Source: DATLGB01 sp963740765 (GTDB lineage Bacteria; Actinomycetota; Thermoleophilia; Solirubrobacterales; Solirubrobacteraceae). From it: a stretch of 64,000 nucleotides of DNA. The notes under the pieces are model-generated. The model was not told the origin of the DNA. It made no database searches and worked only from the letters and a program-made list of their open reading frames with translations. Numbering within the stretch: the stretch's first letter is position 1; the number at the start of each line of letters is the position of its first letter. Of the stretch, positions 52,715 through 60,812 are shown piece by piece. The translations under genes were made by a program, and so were the position numbers. The stretch is from assembly GCA_963740765.1 (NCBI GenBank), contig CAVUFN010000017.1, positions 62,001 through 126,000 on the forward strand, given 5' to 3'.

Positions 52715-53182
52715 TCACTCGCCGTCCCAGTATGTGGTCCCGGCACTGATCGGCAGGATCGTGTCGACCCCGCGGGCGGTGATCATCACCTTCCCACTGT
52801 CGGGATAGACGATCACCTCCGGGCGCATGAAATCCGAGAGCAGGACGATCCGGGCCTCCTCCTCGGCGCGGTTGATCACCTGATGCGCCCCCTCCGGCCC
52901 GGCGGGGAAGCACACGACGTCCCCGCGGCGCAGCTCCTGCTCACCCTCCGGCGTGCGCACCGTCGGCGTCCCGGCCAGCACCAGGAGCCACTCCTCGATG
53001 CTCGCCTCCCAGTGGTACGGCGCGGCCGTCACTCCGGGCGGGACCACGATCAGGTTGCCCTGCACGTTCTCACCACCGATCGCCGCGTGGATCGACGCCC
53101 AGAGCGACCCGAACCGCTCCGGCGCGCCGGGCTGCTGGGGGTACAGCTCCGCCGAGTTGACGTCGAAGCGCTTCAGAGCCAC
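52715..53182 (-). CDS. Cupin-domain protein (paralogue 2)
   Basis: A 155-residue cupin paralogue of the next gene. Motif 1: TAAPYHWEASIEEWLLVLAGTPTVRTPEGE. Motif 2: GDVVCFPAGPEGAHQVIN. Compared with paralogue 1 the core is conserved, but the N-terminal 40 residues differ (VALKRFDVNSAELYPQQPG). GTG at 53182 is chosen; the frame is open upstream but reads low-complexity Pro/Arg-rich sequence. Both carry YWD near the end (TTYWDGE; RDYWDREP). Upstream lies a 677-nt stretch without a clear gene. Confidence 0.8.
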   Translation of the reverse strand: MALKRFDVNSAELYPQQPGAPERFGSLWASIHAAIGGENVQGNLIVVPPGVTAAPYHWEASIEEWLLVLAGTPTVRTPEGEQELRRGDVVCFPAGPEGAHQVINRAEEEARIVLLSDFMRPEVIVYPDSGKVMITARGVDTILPISAGTTYWDGE

Positions 53183-53859
53183 GGTTGGGATCTTCGCAGC
53201 GCTGTGCGGCGCACGCTGCCTGGCTCCGGCTGGGTGGGACGGCGGGGAGGGGAAGAAGGCCCCACAACGACGTCGGGCCGCCCCAAGGCGGCCCGGCGAT
53301 GTCATGAAGCCAGAGGCGCCGTCTCCGCCGGCCGCGCGCTCCTCCCAAGGACGCGCGAGGCCGGCGGGACGGGCCGGTCAGCGGTGCGCCGGCGTGGAGG
53401 CCGGAAGCGTGCAGACCGGAACGCGGGGCGGGATCGCTCCCGGCCGGCGTGGGCGCCTGGGGCGAACGAGGGCCTGGCGGTGCGGATGCTCGAAGCGGGG
53501 ATGAGGGCCTCGCTGGGAGCGTGCGCCTGCGGTGGCGGGTTCGCCGGAGAGGACGGGCGGGACGAGGAGCGCCGAAGGTGCCGGTGCCCGGTCCAGAGTG
53601 GCCTCGCCCAGAGTGGCGAACTCCAGCGCCGATCCGAGGGCGCCGCGCATCAACTCACGGACGCTTTTCAGAGAAGCGAAGGTGGAGCGTGCCGGGCGGT
53701 CGATCGTCGGTGAAGGGAACATGTGTTCGGAAGCCTCTCAACAGGGTCGGACGGAACGGGTGTTCTGCAACGACTCTTGCAGTGGTACCCATAAAAGCCC
53801 TGGAAATGCGCGTTATGGCAGCCCCCGAACCAAGTTCGTCACGCCGGTGACGGTGCCGC
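53183..53859. other. 677-nt region with no recognised gene
   Basis: Between the icd-like gene and the cupin pair. It holds GC-rich low-complexity DNA, a 9-bp GC hairpin (53274-53295), and a small palindrome CTGCAACGACTCTTGCAG (53767-53784). A 114-codon minus-strand frame (53722-53378, starting MFPSPTIDRPARS) is open, but its second half is Pro/Arg-rich as expected of a chance frame. GC content drops around 53720-53820. It may be a decayed gene or a long regulatory leader of the cupin pair. Confidence 0.5.
53274..53295. terminator. GC-rich hairpin, possible terminator
   Basis: CGGGCCGCC (53274-53282), loop CCAA, GGCGGCCCG (53287-53295): 9 perfect pairs. No T-tract on either strand, so termination is only a possibility. 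It lies about 90 nt upstream of the cupin start on the minus strand. Confidence 0.4.
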
Positions 53860-54942
53860 TCAGGTTCCGAGCGAGTCCCACGCCTCGAGCTTCGAGCTCA
53901 CGCGCTCGACCACGGCGTCGGCGAACTCGGTCGTCCCGGCGTGGCCTCCGAGATCGATCGTGCGCAGGCCACCGGCGACCGTTTCCAGCGTCGCCTCGTA
54001 GACGGCGCGCGAGGCGCGCTCGGCGCCCTTCTCGCCCGCGGCACCCGCCTGGCCGAGCAGCGCCGCGCACGCGAGGATCATCGCCATCGGGTTGGCGAGG
54101 TCCTTGCCGAACAAGGTCGGAGCGGTCCCGTGCGGGGCCTCGGCCATGGCGACGTCGACCCCGAAGTCGTCGTCGAAGGCCAGCAGCACCGACTCGGCGC
54201 CGGCGATCGAGCCGAACATGGGCATCACGAGGTCAGAGATGCAGTCGCCGTCGCGGTTCAGCGACGGGATGAACAGCGGCGCGTCCGCGGCGCCGGAGAT
54301 CAGCCCCGCGTACATCGCGTCGACGAGGACGGGCCGGTAGTCGACGTCCGGGTGGCGCTCGGCCGCCGCGTCCATCTCTTCCTTGAGCATGCCCTCGTAG
54401 ACCGGGGAGACCGTCCACTTGGGTCCGCCGTAGACCCGGCCGCCCGTGCGGTCGGCCTCCCGGAAGGCGAATTCGGCGACGGCGCTGCAGACCGACCGCG
54501 AGATGCGCTCCGTGCGGTAGGCGATCTCGTCGCCGTCGATCTCCTCGCGCCACTGCTCGGCGCCGTAGGCATCCCCGACCGCCATCCGGACCACGCTGAT
54601 CGGGTAGTGGACGCCCGCCACCGGCCCCACGATCCCCGGGATGCGCCGTCCGGTGCGCACGATCACCTTGCCGTCGACCGCCTCTCGGAGCAGGCGGTTG
54701 GGCGAGCCGACGTCGTCCTTGCCCTCCGGCGTGATCGTGGCGGCCTTCAACCCGAAGCCGGCTTCGCGCATCGCCGCGGCGGCGTCCGTCACGATCTCGT
54801 TGTCGGTGTCCCGGCGGGACTCCAGCGACAGGTCGAAGCGCTCCAGCGACACCTCCACGCCCAGGTCGGCGTCGAACAGCCGCAGCGACGCCTCCAGCAG
54901 CTCCTGGCCCGTCTCGTCACCCTCCAGCACGATGATCCGCAT
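53860..54942 (-). CDS. Isocitrate/isopropylmalate family dehydrogenase, class II IDH-like
   Basis: A 360-residue beta-decarboxylating dehydrogenase. Several blocks match class II (eukaryote-type) NADP isocitrate dehydrogenases better than LeuB or E. coli Icd: KAATITPEGKDDVGSPNRLLRE (the substrate Ser loop), RRIPGIVGPV, the metal block SLNRDGDCISDLVMPMFGSIAG, and APHGTAPTLFGKDLANPMAMILA. It is about 50 residues shorter than class II enzymes. ATG at 54942 (MRIIVLEGDETGQ) starts directly at the first beta strand. leuB is present elsewhere, so this is not the leucine enzyme. Isocitrate is the likely but unproven substrate. It follows the GNAT gene by 10 nt. Confidence 0.75.
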   Translation of the reverse strand: MRIIVLEGDETGQELLEASLRLFDADLGVEVSLERFDLSLESRRDTDNEIVTDAAAAMREAGFGLKAATITPEGKDDVGSPNRLLREAVDGKVIVRTGRRIPGIVGPVAGVHYPISVVRMAVGDAYGAEQWREEIDGDEIAYRTERISRSVCSAVAEFAFREADRTGGRVYGGPKWTVSPVYEGMLKEEMDAAAERHPDVDYRPVLVDAMYAGLISGAADAPLFIPSLNRDGDCISDLVMPMFGSIAGAESVLLAFDDDFGVDVAMAEAPHGTAPTLFGKDLANPMAMILACAALLGQAGAAGEKGAERASRAVYEATLETVAGGLRTIDLGGHAGTTEFADAVVERVSSKLEAWDSLGT

Positions 54943-54952
54943 GACGGGAGTC

Positions 54953-55597
54953 TTACCCGCGTGTGAGCTGTGTGAGCGTCGCGGCCTGCGCGAAGCCGAG
55001 GCCGCAGTAGAGCCGCAGGGCCGCTTCGTTGCCGGGTTCCACGAACAGGAAGCGCCCGCCCGACGCCATCGCGGCGACCGTCAGCAGGCGCCCGAGACCG
55101 CGCCCCCGCTCGGCCTCGGCGACGAACACGTCGTCGATGTAGCCGCCGACGACCTGGGCCCAGGCCAGCGGGATCCCGTCGCGCACGTGGGCGAGCAGCG
55201 TGCCGGCGGCCGCCTCGCGCGTCTGCATCTCGAGCATCTGCTCGACGTCGGCGTCCCCGAGGCCGTAGGAGCGCCACACCTCGGCCCGCGCCGCGCGCAC
55301 GATCGCGATCCCGACCGGCGACACCGCGCCCGGCATCGCCGGCGCCGGACCGGCGAAGGCGAGGACCAGCATCTCGATCGCGTCCCAGCCGTCCGGTACC
55401 GGGCCGGCGAAGTCGAACGCGTTGACCCGGCGCACGTCGTCGTCGATCGCGAAGGGCGCACCCGGGGCGAGGACGACGCCGTTGTAGTCACGCGACGCGC
55501 GCAGCTCCGGCGTGCGCAGTCGCACGCCGCCGGGCACCGGTTCCCACGACGTGGCGACCCGGCGATCGCCGGCGACGCGCGCCTCGTAGGCGTTCAA
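54953..55597 (-). CDS. GNAT-family acetyltransferase
   Basis: A 214-residue protein with a C-terminal GNAT domain: IDDVFVAEAERGRGLGRLLTVAAMASGG is the acetyl-CoA-binding motif A (R-G-R-G-L-G), and VEPGNEAALRLYCGLGF is motif B. The N-terminal 80 residues (RVATSWEPVPGGVRLRTPELRASRDYNGVVL) look like the degenerate first half of a tandem-GNAT protein. TTG at 55597 overlaps the stop of the HD gene (TTGA), so coupling is likely. The acceptor is unknown. It belongs to the minus-strand set HD-GNAT-icd. Confidence 0.82.
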   Translation of the reverse strand: MNAYEARVAGDRRVATSWEPVPGGVRLRTPELRASRDYNGVVLAPGAPFAIDDDVRRVNAFDFAGPVPDGWDAIEMLVLAFAGPAPAMPGAVSPVGIAIVRAARAEVWRSYGLGDADVEQMLEMQTREAAAGTLLAHVRDGIPLAWAQVVGGYIDDVFVAEAERGRGLGRLLTVAAMASGGRFLFVEPGNEAALRLYCGLGFAQAATLTQLTRG

Positions 55598-56172
55598 TAC
55601 CCGCTGCCGTTGAGCCCGAGCTCGCCGGCCCGGGTCTCCAGCGCGGCGATCACGAACGCGACGTGCTCGTCGAAGTCGATGCCGAGCAGCTCGGCGCCGC
55701 CACGGACGTCGTCCCGGGACACGGCCGCCGCGAACGACGGCTGCTTGAGCTTCTTCTTGACCGACTTCGGCGTCAGGCCGTTGATGCCCTCGGGCCGGAC
55801 GTAGGCGCATGCGGTCAGGAAGCCCGACAGCTCGTCCACCGCGAACAGCGTCTTCTCCATCGGCGAGTCGCGCGAGACCTCCATGAAGTCGGCGTGCGAC
55901 GCGATCGCGCGCACCCACGACGGCGGGGCGTCGCGGCGCTCGAGCTCCGCCATGATCTCGCGTGGATGACCCGTCCCGAGATCCGGGAAGCGCTCGTAGT
56001 CGGCGTCGTGCAGCAGCCCGACCGTGCCCCACTCGTCGGCATCCTCGCCGAACCGCTCCGCGTAGGCGCGCATCGCGGTCTCCACGGCCAGCATGTGGCG
56101 CCGCAACGAGTCGGATTCCGTCCATTCACATAAGAGGGTCCAGGCCTCGTCACGCGAAAGGGGGGAAGACAT
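55594..56172 (-). CDS. HD-domain hydrolase
   Basis: A 192-residue HD-superfamily protein. The metal-binding order is visible: RRHMLAVETAMRAYAERFGEDADEW (first His), GLLHDADYERFPDL (HD pair), and AIASHADFMEVSRDSPMEKTLFAVDELSGFLTA (His and late Asp). The later TPKSVKKKLKQPSFAAAVSRDDV is a conserved feature of the small HDIG-like proteins I know in this position. It could act on nucleotides. ATG at 56172 shares two bases (CATG) with the murA ATG at 56171 on the other strand, so transcripts start in opposite directions from overlapping starts. Confidence 0.82.
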   Translation of the reverse strand: MSSPLSRDEAWTLLCEWTESDSLRRHMLAVETAMRAYAERFGEDADEWGTVGLLHDADYERFPDLGTGHPREIMAELERRDAPPSWVRAIASHADFMEVSRDSPMEKTLFAVDELSGFLTACAYVRPEGINGLTPKSVKKKLKQPSFAAAVSRDDVRGGAELLGIDFDEHVAFVIAALETRAGELGLNGSGY

Positions 56173-57514
56173 GGCTGTTACGGTACCCCGGCCGTTGGCT
56201 TCCGCGCCTACGCATCCCGCCCTCATGGAGAAGTTCGTCATCGAAGGCGGCGCTCCGCTGTCCGGCACGCTCGTGCCCGCCGGAAACAAGAACGCCGCGC
56301 TCCCACTGCTCGCCTGCGCCCTCTTGACCGAGGACGAGGTCATCCTGCGCAATGTCCCCGACATCCGCGACACGCGGGCGATGGCCGACCTGCTCGCCGA
56401 TCTCGGCGTCGGGGTCGAGTGGGCCGAGGACAACACCGTCCACCTGCAGGCCGGCGGGGTGCGCACCACCGAGGTCGACGCCGGCCTCGCCGAGCGCATC
56501 CGCGCGTCCTTCCTGATCGCGGGCCCGCTGCTCGCCCGCTTCGGCTCCGCCCACATGCCCCCGCCGGGCGGGGACGTCATCGGCCGGCGCCGCCTCGACC
56601 CGCACCTGGACGCCTTCATCGCCCTCGGCGCCCGCGTCGAGCACACGATCTCCGACATCCGCATCGAGGCCCCCGACACCGGTCTGGAGGCCGTCGACTT
56701 CTTCATGGACGAGCCGTCCGTGATGGGCACCGAGAACGCGCTGATGGCCGCCGCGCTGACGCCGGGGACCACCATCATCCGCAACGCCGCCTGCGAGCCG
56801 CACGTACAGGACCTCGCGCGGATGCTCGTCCGCATGGGCGCGGCGATCGAGGGCATCTCCTCCAACGTCCTCACCGTCCACGGCGTCGCCCGCCTCGGCG
56901 GCTGCGACCACGCGGTCAGCCCGGACCACATCGAGATCGGCTCCTTCATGGCCCTCGCCGGCGTCACCGGCGGCGAGCTGCGCATCAAGGACACCGTCCC
57001 GGACGACCTGCGCATGATCCGGCTCGCGTTCGGGCGCCTCGGCCTGCAGTCGACGCTCGACGGCGAGGACGTGCTCGTGCCCGGCGGCCAGAAGCTCGTG
57101 ATGGGCCGCGACCACGGCGGCTACCAGATCAAGGTCGAGGACGGCCCGTGGCCTGCGTTCCCGGCCGACCTGACCTCCATCGCCGTCGCCATCGCGACGC
57201 AGTCCGAGGGCAGCGTCCTGATGTTCGAGAAGATGTTCGAGAACCGCCTGGTGTTCACGGACAAGCTCGTCGCGATGGGCGCCAACATCATCCTCTGCGA
57301 CCCGCACCGCGCCGTCATCAGCGGCGCGACCCGGCTGCGCGGCGCCAAGCTCGTCTCGCCGGACATCCGCGCGGGCATGGCGATGCTGATCGCCGCCCTG
57401 TGCGCCGAGGGCGAGTCGGAGATCGGCTCGATCGAGCAGATCGACCGCGGCTACGAGGACATCGACGGGCGACTGCGGGCGCTGGGCGCCCGCATCGACC
57501 GCGTCGCGGCCTAA
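56171..57514 (+). CDS. murA: UDP-N-acetylglucosamine 1-carboxyvinyltransferase, Cys-to-Asp variant
   Basis: First committed step of peptidoglycan synthesis: adds enolpyruvate from PEP to UDP-GlcNAc. Family marks are GAPLSGTLVPAGNKNAALPLLACALLTEDEV, RASFLIAGPLLARFG, MGTENALMAAA, and ENRLVFTDKLVAMGA. The active-site loop that normally reads PGGC reads PPPGGDVIGRRR, with Asp135 (codon 56573-56575) instead of Cys115 of E. coli. Known Asp variants (Mycobacterium tuberculosis, Chlamydia) are active and fosfomycin-resistant. ATG at 56171 gives 447 residues; ATG at 56225 (MEKFVIEGG) fits family N-termini better and would give 429. It is divergent from the HD gene and precedes the his operon by 50 nt. 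Confidence 0.92.
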   Translation: MAVTVPRPLASAPTHPALMEKFVIEGGAPLSGTLVPAGNKNAALPLLACALLTEDEVILRNVPDIRDTRAMADLLADLGVGVEWAEDNTVHLQAGGVRTTEVDAGLAERIRASFLIAGPLLARFGSAHMPPPGGDVIGRRRLDPHLDAFIALGARVEHTISDIRIEAPDTGLEAVDFFMDEPSVMGTENALMAAALTPGTTIIRNAACEPHVQDLARMLVRMGAAIEGISSNVLTVHGVARLGGCDHAVSPDHIEIGSFMALAGVTGGELRIKDTVPDDLRMIRLAFGRLGLQSTLDGEDVLVPGGQKLVMGRDHGGYQIKVEDGPWPAFPADLTSIAVAIATQSEGSVLMFEKMFENRLVFTDKLVAMGANIILCDPHRAVISGATRLRGAKLVSPDIRAGMAMLIAALCAEGESEIGSIEQIDRGYEDIDGRLRALGARIDRVAA

Positions 57515-57564
57515 CCACCGGCCGCGCCCCCGTGGTCGGCGGGGCGCCGCCTAGGCTCGGCGGC

Positions 57565-58470
57565 GTGTTGCACCACATCCCCAGCGGGACGCGCGACGTG
57601 CTGCCCGACGAGATGCGCGAGCTCCGTGCCATCACGGAGGCGATGCGCGCGGTCTTCGAGGACGCGGGCTACGGGGAGGTCTACACGCCGGCGCTGGAGT
57701 TCGAGTCCGAGAGCGCGGGTCTGCGTGGCGCCTACCGGCTCTTCGACGCGTCGGGGGACGTGCTCGTGCTGCGGTCGGACATGACGGTCCCGATCGCGCG
57801 CGTGGTGGCGACGCGCTACGCCGACGTGGAGCCGCCGCTGCGCCTCTTCTACATCCAGCGCTCGTACCGGTCCGTGCGCCCCCAGCGCGGCGAGACCCGC
57901 GAGCAGCTGCAGGCCGGGCTCGAGCTGGTCGGGCCGTCCGGGACCGACGAGGCGCTGCGCGTCCTGTGCCGTGCGCTGGACGCCACCGGGCTGGCCGACT
58001 ACCGCATCGCCCTGGGCAGCGCGTCGCTGTACCCGGCGCTGATGGACGAGGTCGGTGTCCCCGACGAGACGCGCGAGAAGCTCCTGCGCGAGCTCTCCAC
58101 CCGCGACTTCGCCGGCCTCGCCCGGGAGACCGCCGGCCTGGACCCGCGGCTGCTGAGCGTGCCCCAGCTGCGCGGGGGCGTCGAGGTGCTCGACGCGGTC
58201 GGCGAGCCGGCCGCCGCCCTGCGCACCCTGTACGAGGAGCTCCCCGACGACATCCGCGCGCGGGTGATCTTCGACCTCGGCCTGCTGCGCCGCGAGCTCG
58301 GCTACTACACGGGCGCGATCTTCGAGGTCCTGCCCGCGGCGGCCGGGCTGCCGCTGGGCGGCGGCGGCCGCTACGACGATCTCTGCGGCCGGTTCGGGCG
58401 CGCGCTGCCCGCGGTCGGCTGGTCGGTCGAGGTCGAGCGCGTCCACGCGGCGCTGGTGGCGGGCCGATGA
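57565..58470 (+). CDS. hisZ: ATP phosphoribosyltransferase regulatory subunit
   Basis: HisRS-like protein without tRNA charging, needed by short-form HisG for activity and histidine feedback. The 301 residues show class II synthetase motifs: HHIPSGTRDVLPDEM, LRSDMTVPIARVVATRYA, RLFYIQRSYRSVRPQRGETREQLQAGLELVG, and GLPLGGGGRYDDLCGRFG. No anticodon-binding domain follows. The short hisG directly downstream (ATGA overlap at 58467-58470) makes HisZ the consistent call, rather than HisS. GTG at 57565 starts the operon. Confidence 0.92.
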   Translation: MLHHIPSGTRDVLPDEMRELRAITEAMRAVFEDAGYGEVYTPALEFESESAGLRGAYRLFDASGDVLVLRSDMTVPIARVVATRYADVEPPLRLFYIQRSYRSVRPQRGETREQLQAGLELVGPSGTDEALRVLCRALDATGLADYRIALGSASLYPALMDEVGVPDETREKLLRELSTRDFAGLARETAGLDPRLLSVPQLRGGVEVLDAVGEPAAALRTLYEELPDDIRARVIFDLGLLRRELGYYTGAIFEVLPAAAGLPLGGGGRYDDLCGRFGRALPAVGWSVEVERVHAALVAGR

Positions 58471-59093
58471 CCCCCCTGCGCATCGCCGTCCCGCGCGGGG
58501 CGCTGTTCTCCGAGACGCTGGACCTGCTCGACCGGGTCGGGATCGACACGGACGCCGTGCGCGGCAACGACCGCAAGCTGCTCTTCGAGGAGGAGGGGCT
58601 GATCACGATGCGGCCCAGCGACGTCCCCACCTACGTGGAGGCGGGCGCCGCCGACGTCGGCGTCACCGGCAAGGACGTCCTGCGCGAGCAGACCGAGCGC
58701 GACATCGTCGAGCTCGTCGACCTCGACTTCGGGACGACGCAGATGGTGTTCGCCACCGAGGCGGGCGAGAACCCGGCCGAAGAGGCCCTGCGCCGCCTCG
58801 GCGTGATGCGGATCGCCACCAAGTACCCGCGCTCGGCGGAGCGCTTCTTCGCCGCGACGGGACGCCAGGTGGAGATCGTCGAGGTCAAGGGGTCGGTCGA
58901 GCTCGCGCCTCTGACCGGGCTCGTCGACGGGATCGTCGACCTCACGCAGACCGGCACGACGCTGCGCGAGAACGGGCTCGTCGTCCGCGAGGAGATCTTC
59001 ACCTCGTCCGCGCGCCTGATCGCGAACCCGGTGGCCTACCGGACCCGCGCAGCGGAGATCGACGCGCTCCTGGAGCGCATCCATGCCGGCTGA
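58467..59093 (+). CDS. hisG: ATP phosphoribosyltransferase, short form
   Basis: First enzyme of histidine synthesis: ATP plus PRPP to phosphoribosyl-ATP. At 208 residues it is the HisG-S form that lacks the C-terminal regulatory domain and depends on HisZ, encoded just upstream. Motifs: RIAVPRGALFSETLDLL, GLITMRPSDVPTYVEAGAADVGVTGKD, MRIATKYPRSAERFF, and LVDGIVDLTQTGTTLRENGL, the PRPP-binding signature. Its end overlaps the hisD start by 11 nt. Confidence 0.95.
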   Translation: MTPLRIAVPRGALFSETLDLLDRVGIDTDAVRGNDRKLLFEEEGLITMRPSDVPTYVEAGAADVGVTGKDVLREQTERDIVELVDLDFGTTQMVFATEAGENPAEEALRRLGVMRIATKYPRSAERFFAATGRQVEIVEVKGSVELAPLTGLVDGIVDLTQTGTTLRENGLVVREEIFTSSARLIANPVAYRTRAAEIDALLERIHAG

Positions 59094-60234
59094 TCCGGTC
59101 GCGGCGGCCCGGGCGCTGCGGGCGAAGGTGCGGACGGGCGCGTCCGTCGCGGACGCCGTCCGGGCGATCGTCGAGGACGTCCGCGTACGCGGGGACGCGG
59201 CCGTCGCCGACTACGAGGCGCGCTTCGCGGGCCCGCAGGCCGTCCCGGAGCCGCTCAGCGCCGAGCTGGAGGCGGCGCTGCGGCTCGCCTACGACAACGT
59301 CTTCGCGGTCGCCCGCGCCTCGCTGGCCGGTGACCGCGACGTGGAGCTGCCCCAGGGCCAGCGCGTGCGCGTGCGCGAGGTGCCCGTGCGCCGCGCCGGG
59401 GTCTACGCGCCGGGCGGGCAGGCGCCGTACCCGTCCTCGGTCGTGATGGGCGTTGCGACGGCGCGGGCGGCCGGCGTCGAGTCCGTGGCCGTCTGCGCGG
59501 GGCACCCGGTGATGGCGGCCGCGGCAGAGCTGTGCGGCGCTGACGAGATCCACCCGATGGGCGGCGCCCAGGCGATCGCCGCGCTCGCCTACGGGACGGA
59601 GACGATCGCGCCGGTCGACGTCATCGTCGGGCCGGGCTCCCTGTACGCGCAGGAGGCCAAGCGCCAGGTCGCCCACGCGGTCGGCATCGACGGCTTCGCG
59701 GGACCGTCGGACCTCGTCATCATCGCCTCCGAGGCCTACGACGCGCTCGCGTACGACGCCGCCGCGCAGGCCGAGCACGGGGAGGGGAGCGTGGTCGCCG
59801 TCGTCTCCACGGACGCGGCCATCCTGGAGGACCTGCCCTTCGAGACCGTGCACGTCGCCTCGCTCGACGACGCGCTGGCCTTCAGCGAGGCCTTCGCACC
59901 CGAGCACCTGCAGCTCGTCGGCGTCGACGCCGAGGCGCTCGCGCCGCGCGTGCGCAACGCCGGCGCGGTCTTCGTGGGGGCGGCGGCCGGCACCGCGTTC
60001 GGCGACTACGTGGCGGGCTCGAACCACGTCCTGCCCACGGAAGGAGCCGCGCGCTTCGCCTCGGGGCTCAACGTCCGGCACTTCGTCCGGGTGATGAGCG
60101 AGGTTCACATAAGCCCGGAGGCGGCGGCGCGGCTGGCGCCGGCGGGGCTCGAGATCGCCAGGGCGGAGGGCTTCGGCGCGCATGCCGCCTCTCTGGCCGC
60201 GAGAATGGAGGGCACCAATGACACGTGGAGCTGA
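59083..60234 (+). CDS. hisD: Histidinol dehydrogenase
   Basis: Zinc NAD enzyme that oxidises histidinol to histidine in two steps. Visible features are the VRRAGVYAPGGQAPYPSSVVMGV start of the NAD domain, MGGAQAIAALAYGTETI, VDVIVGPGSLYAQEAKRQV, the zinc ligands in AAAQAEHGEG, and the catalytic AFAPEHLQL (Glu-His). At 383 residues it is about 40-50 shorter than most HisD proteins; the missing part is at the N-terminus. ATG at 59083 overlaps hisG, and hisB overlaps its end by 17 nt. GPGSLYAQ in place of the usual GPGN-x-Y/F is a small deviation. Confidence 0.9.
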   Translation: MPADPVAAARALRAKVRTGASVADAVRAIVEDVRVRGDAAVADYEARFAGPQAVPEPLSAELEAALRLAYDNVFAVARASLAGDRDVELPQGQRVRVREVPVRRAGVYAPGGQAPYPSSVVMGVATARAAGVESVAVCAGHPVMAAAAELCGADEIHPMGGAQAIAALAYGTETIAPVDVIVGPGSLYAQEAKRQVAHAVGIDGFAGPSDLVIIASEAYDALAYDAAAQAEHGEGSVVAVVSTDAAILEDLPFETVHVASLDDALAFSEAFAPEHLQLVGVDAEALAPRVRNAGAVFVGAAAGTAFGDYVAGSNHVLPTEGAARFASGLNVRHFVRVMSEVHISPEAAARLAPAGLEIARAEGFGAHAASLAARMEGTNDTWS

Positions 60235-60811
60235 CATCACCAGGACAACGGGGGAGACCGACGTGACGCTCTCCCTGGACCTCAACGGGACCGGGGCCGG
60301 CCAGCGGAACACGGGCATCGGCTTCCTCGACCACATGCTCGACCTGCTCGCCCGGCACGGCACGCTCGACCTCACCGTCGACGTCACGGGGGACCTGCAG
60401 ACGGGCTCGCACCACACCGTCGAGGACACCGGCATCGTGCTCGGCCAGGCGCTCGATCGCGCGCTGAGCGACCGCACCGGGGTCCGCCGCTACGGGCACG
60501 CCGTGATCCCGATGGACGAGGCGCGCGCCGCGGTGACGCTGGACCTCTCCGGCCGCCCGTACTGCGCGTTCGGCGGGAGCGTCGACCTGCCGCCGGGGGA
60601 CATCGCCGGCTTCGAGCACGAGGCGGCGGAGGAGTTCTTCCGTGCCGTCGCGTCGTCCGCCCGGCTGACGCTGCACGTCGACATCCAGGCCGGCACGAAC
60701 ACCCACCACATCATCGAGGCGTGCTTCAAGGCGTTCGCCCGCGCGCTGCGCACGGCGGTCAGCCTCGATCCCGACGAGACCGGCATCCCGTCCACGAAGG
60801 GCATGCTCTGA
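60218..60811 (+). CDS. hisB: Imidazoleglycerol-phosphate dehydratase
   Basis: Mn-dependent dehydratase, monofunctional (no phosphatase domain). The 197 residues have NTGIGFLDHMLDLLARHGTLDL, GDLQTGSHHTVEDTGIVLGQAL, GHAVIPMDEA, and GTNTHHIIEACFKAFARAL, with the His/Glu metal sites of the family. ATG at 60218 (MTRGADITRTTGETDV) overlaps hisD by 17 nt. hisH starts 1 nt after its stop. HisC, which acts next, is not in this cluster. Confidence 0.95.
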   Translation: MTRGADITRTTGETDVTLSLDLNGTGAGQRNTGIGFLDHMLDLLARHGTLDLTVDVTGDLQTGSHHTVEDTGIVLGQALDRALSDRTGVRRYGHAVIPMDEARAAVTLDLSGRPYCAFGGSVDLPPGDIAGFEHEAAEEFFRAVASSARLTLHVDIQAGTNTHHIIEACFKAFARALRTAVSLDPDETGIPSTKGML

Positions 60812-60812
60812 G

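Noticed and set aside
53378..53722. 114-codon minus-strand frame in the gene-free gap
   Set aside because: The first 50 residues are not unreasonable, but the rest is Pro/Arg/Ala low complexity, there is no SD, and it ends in GC-rich repeats; kept only as a note.
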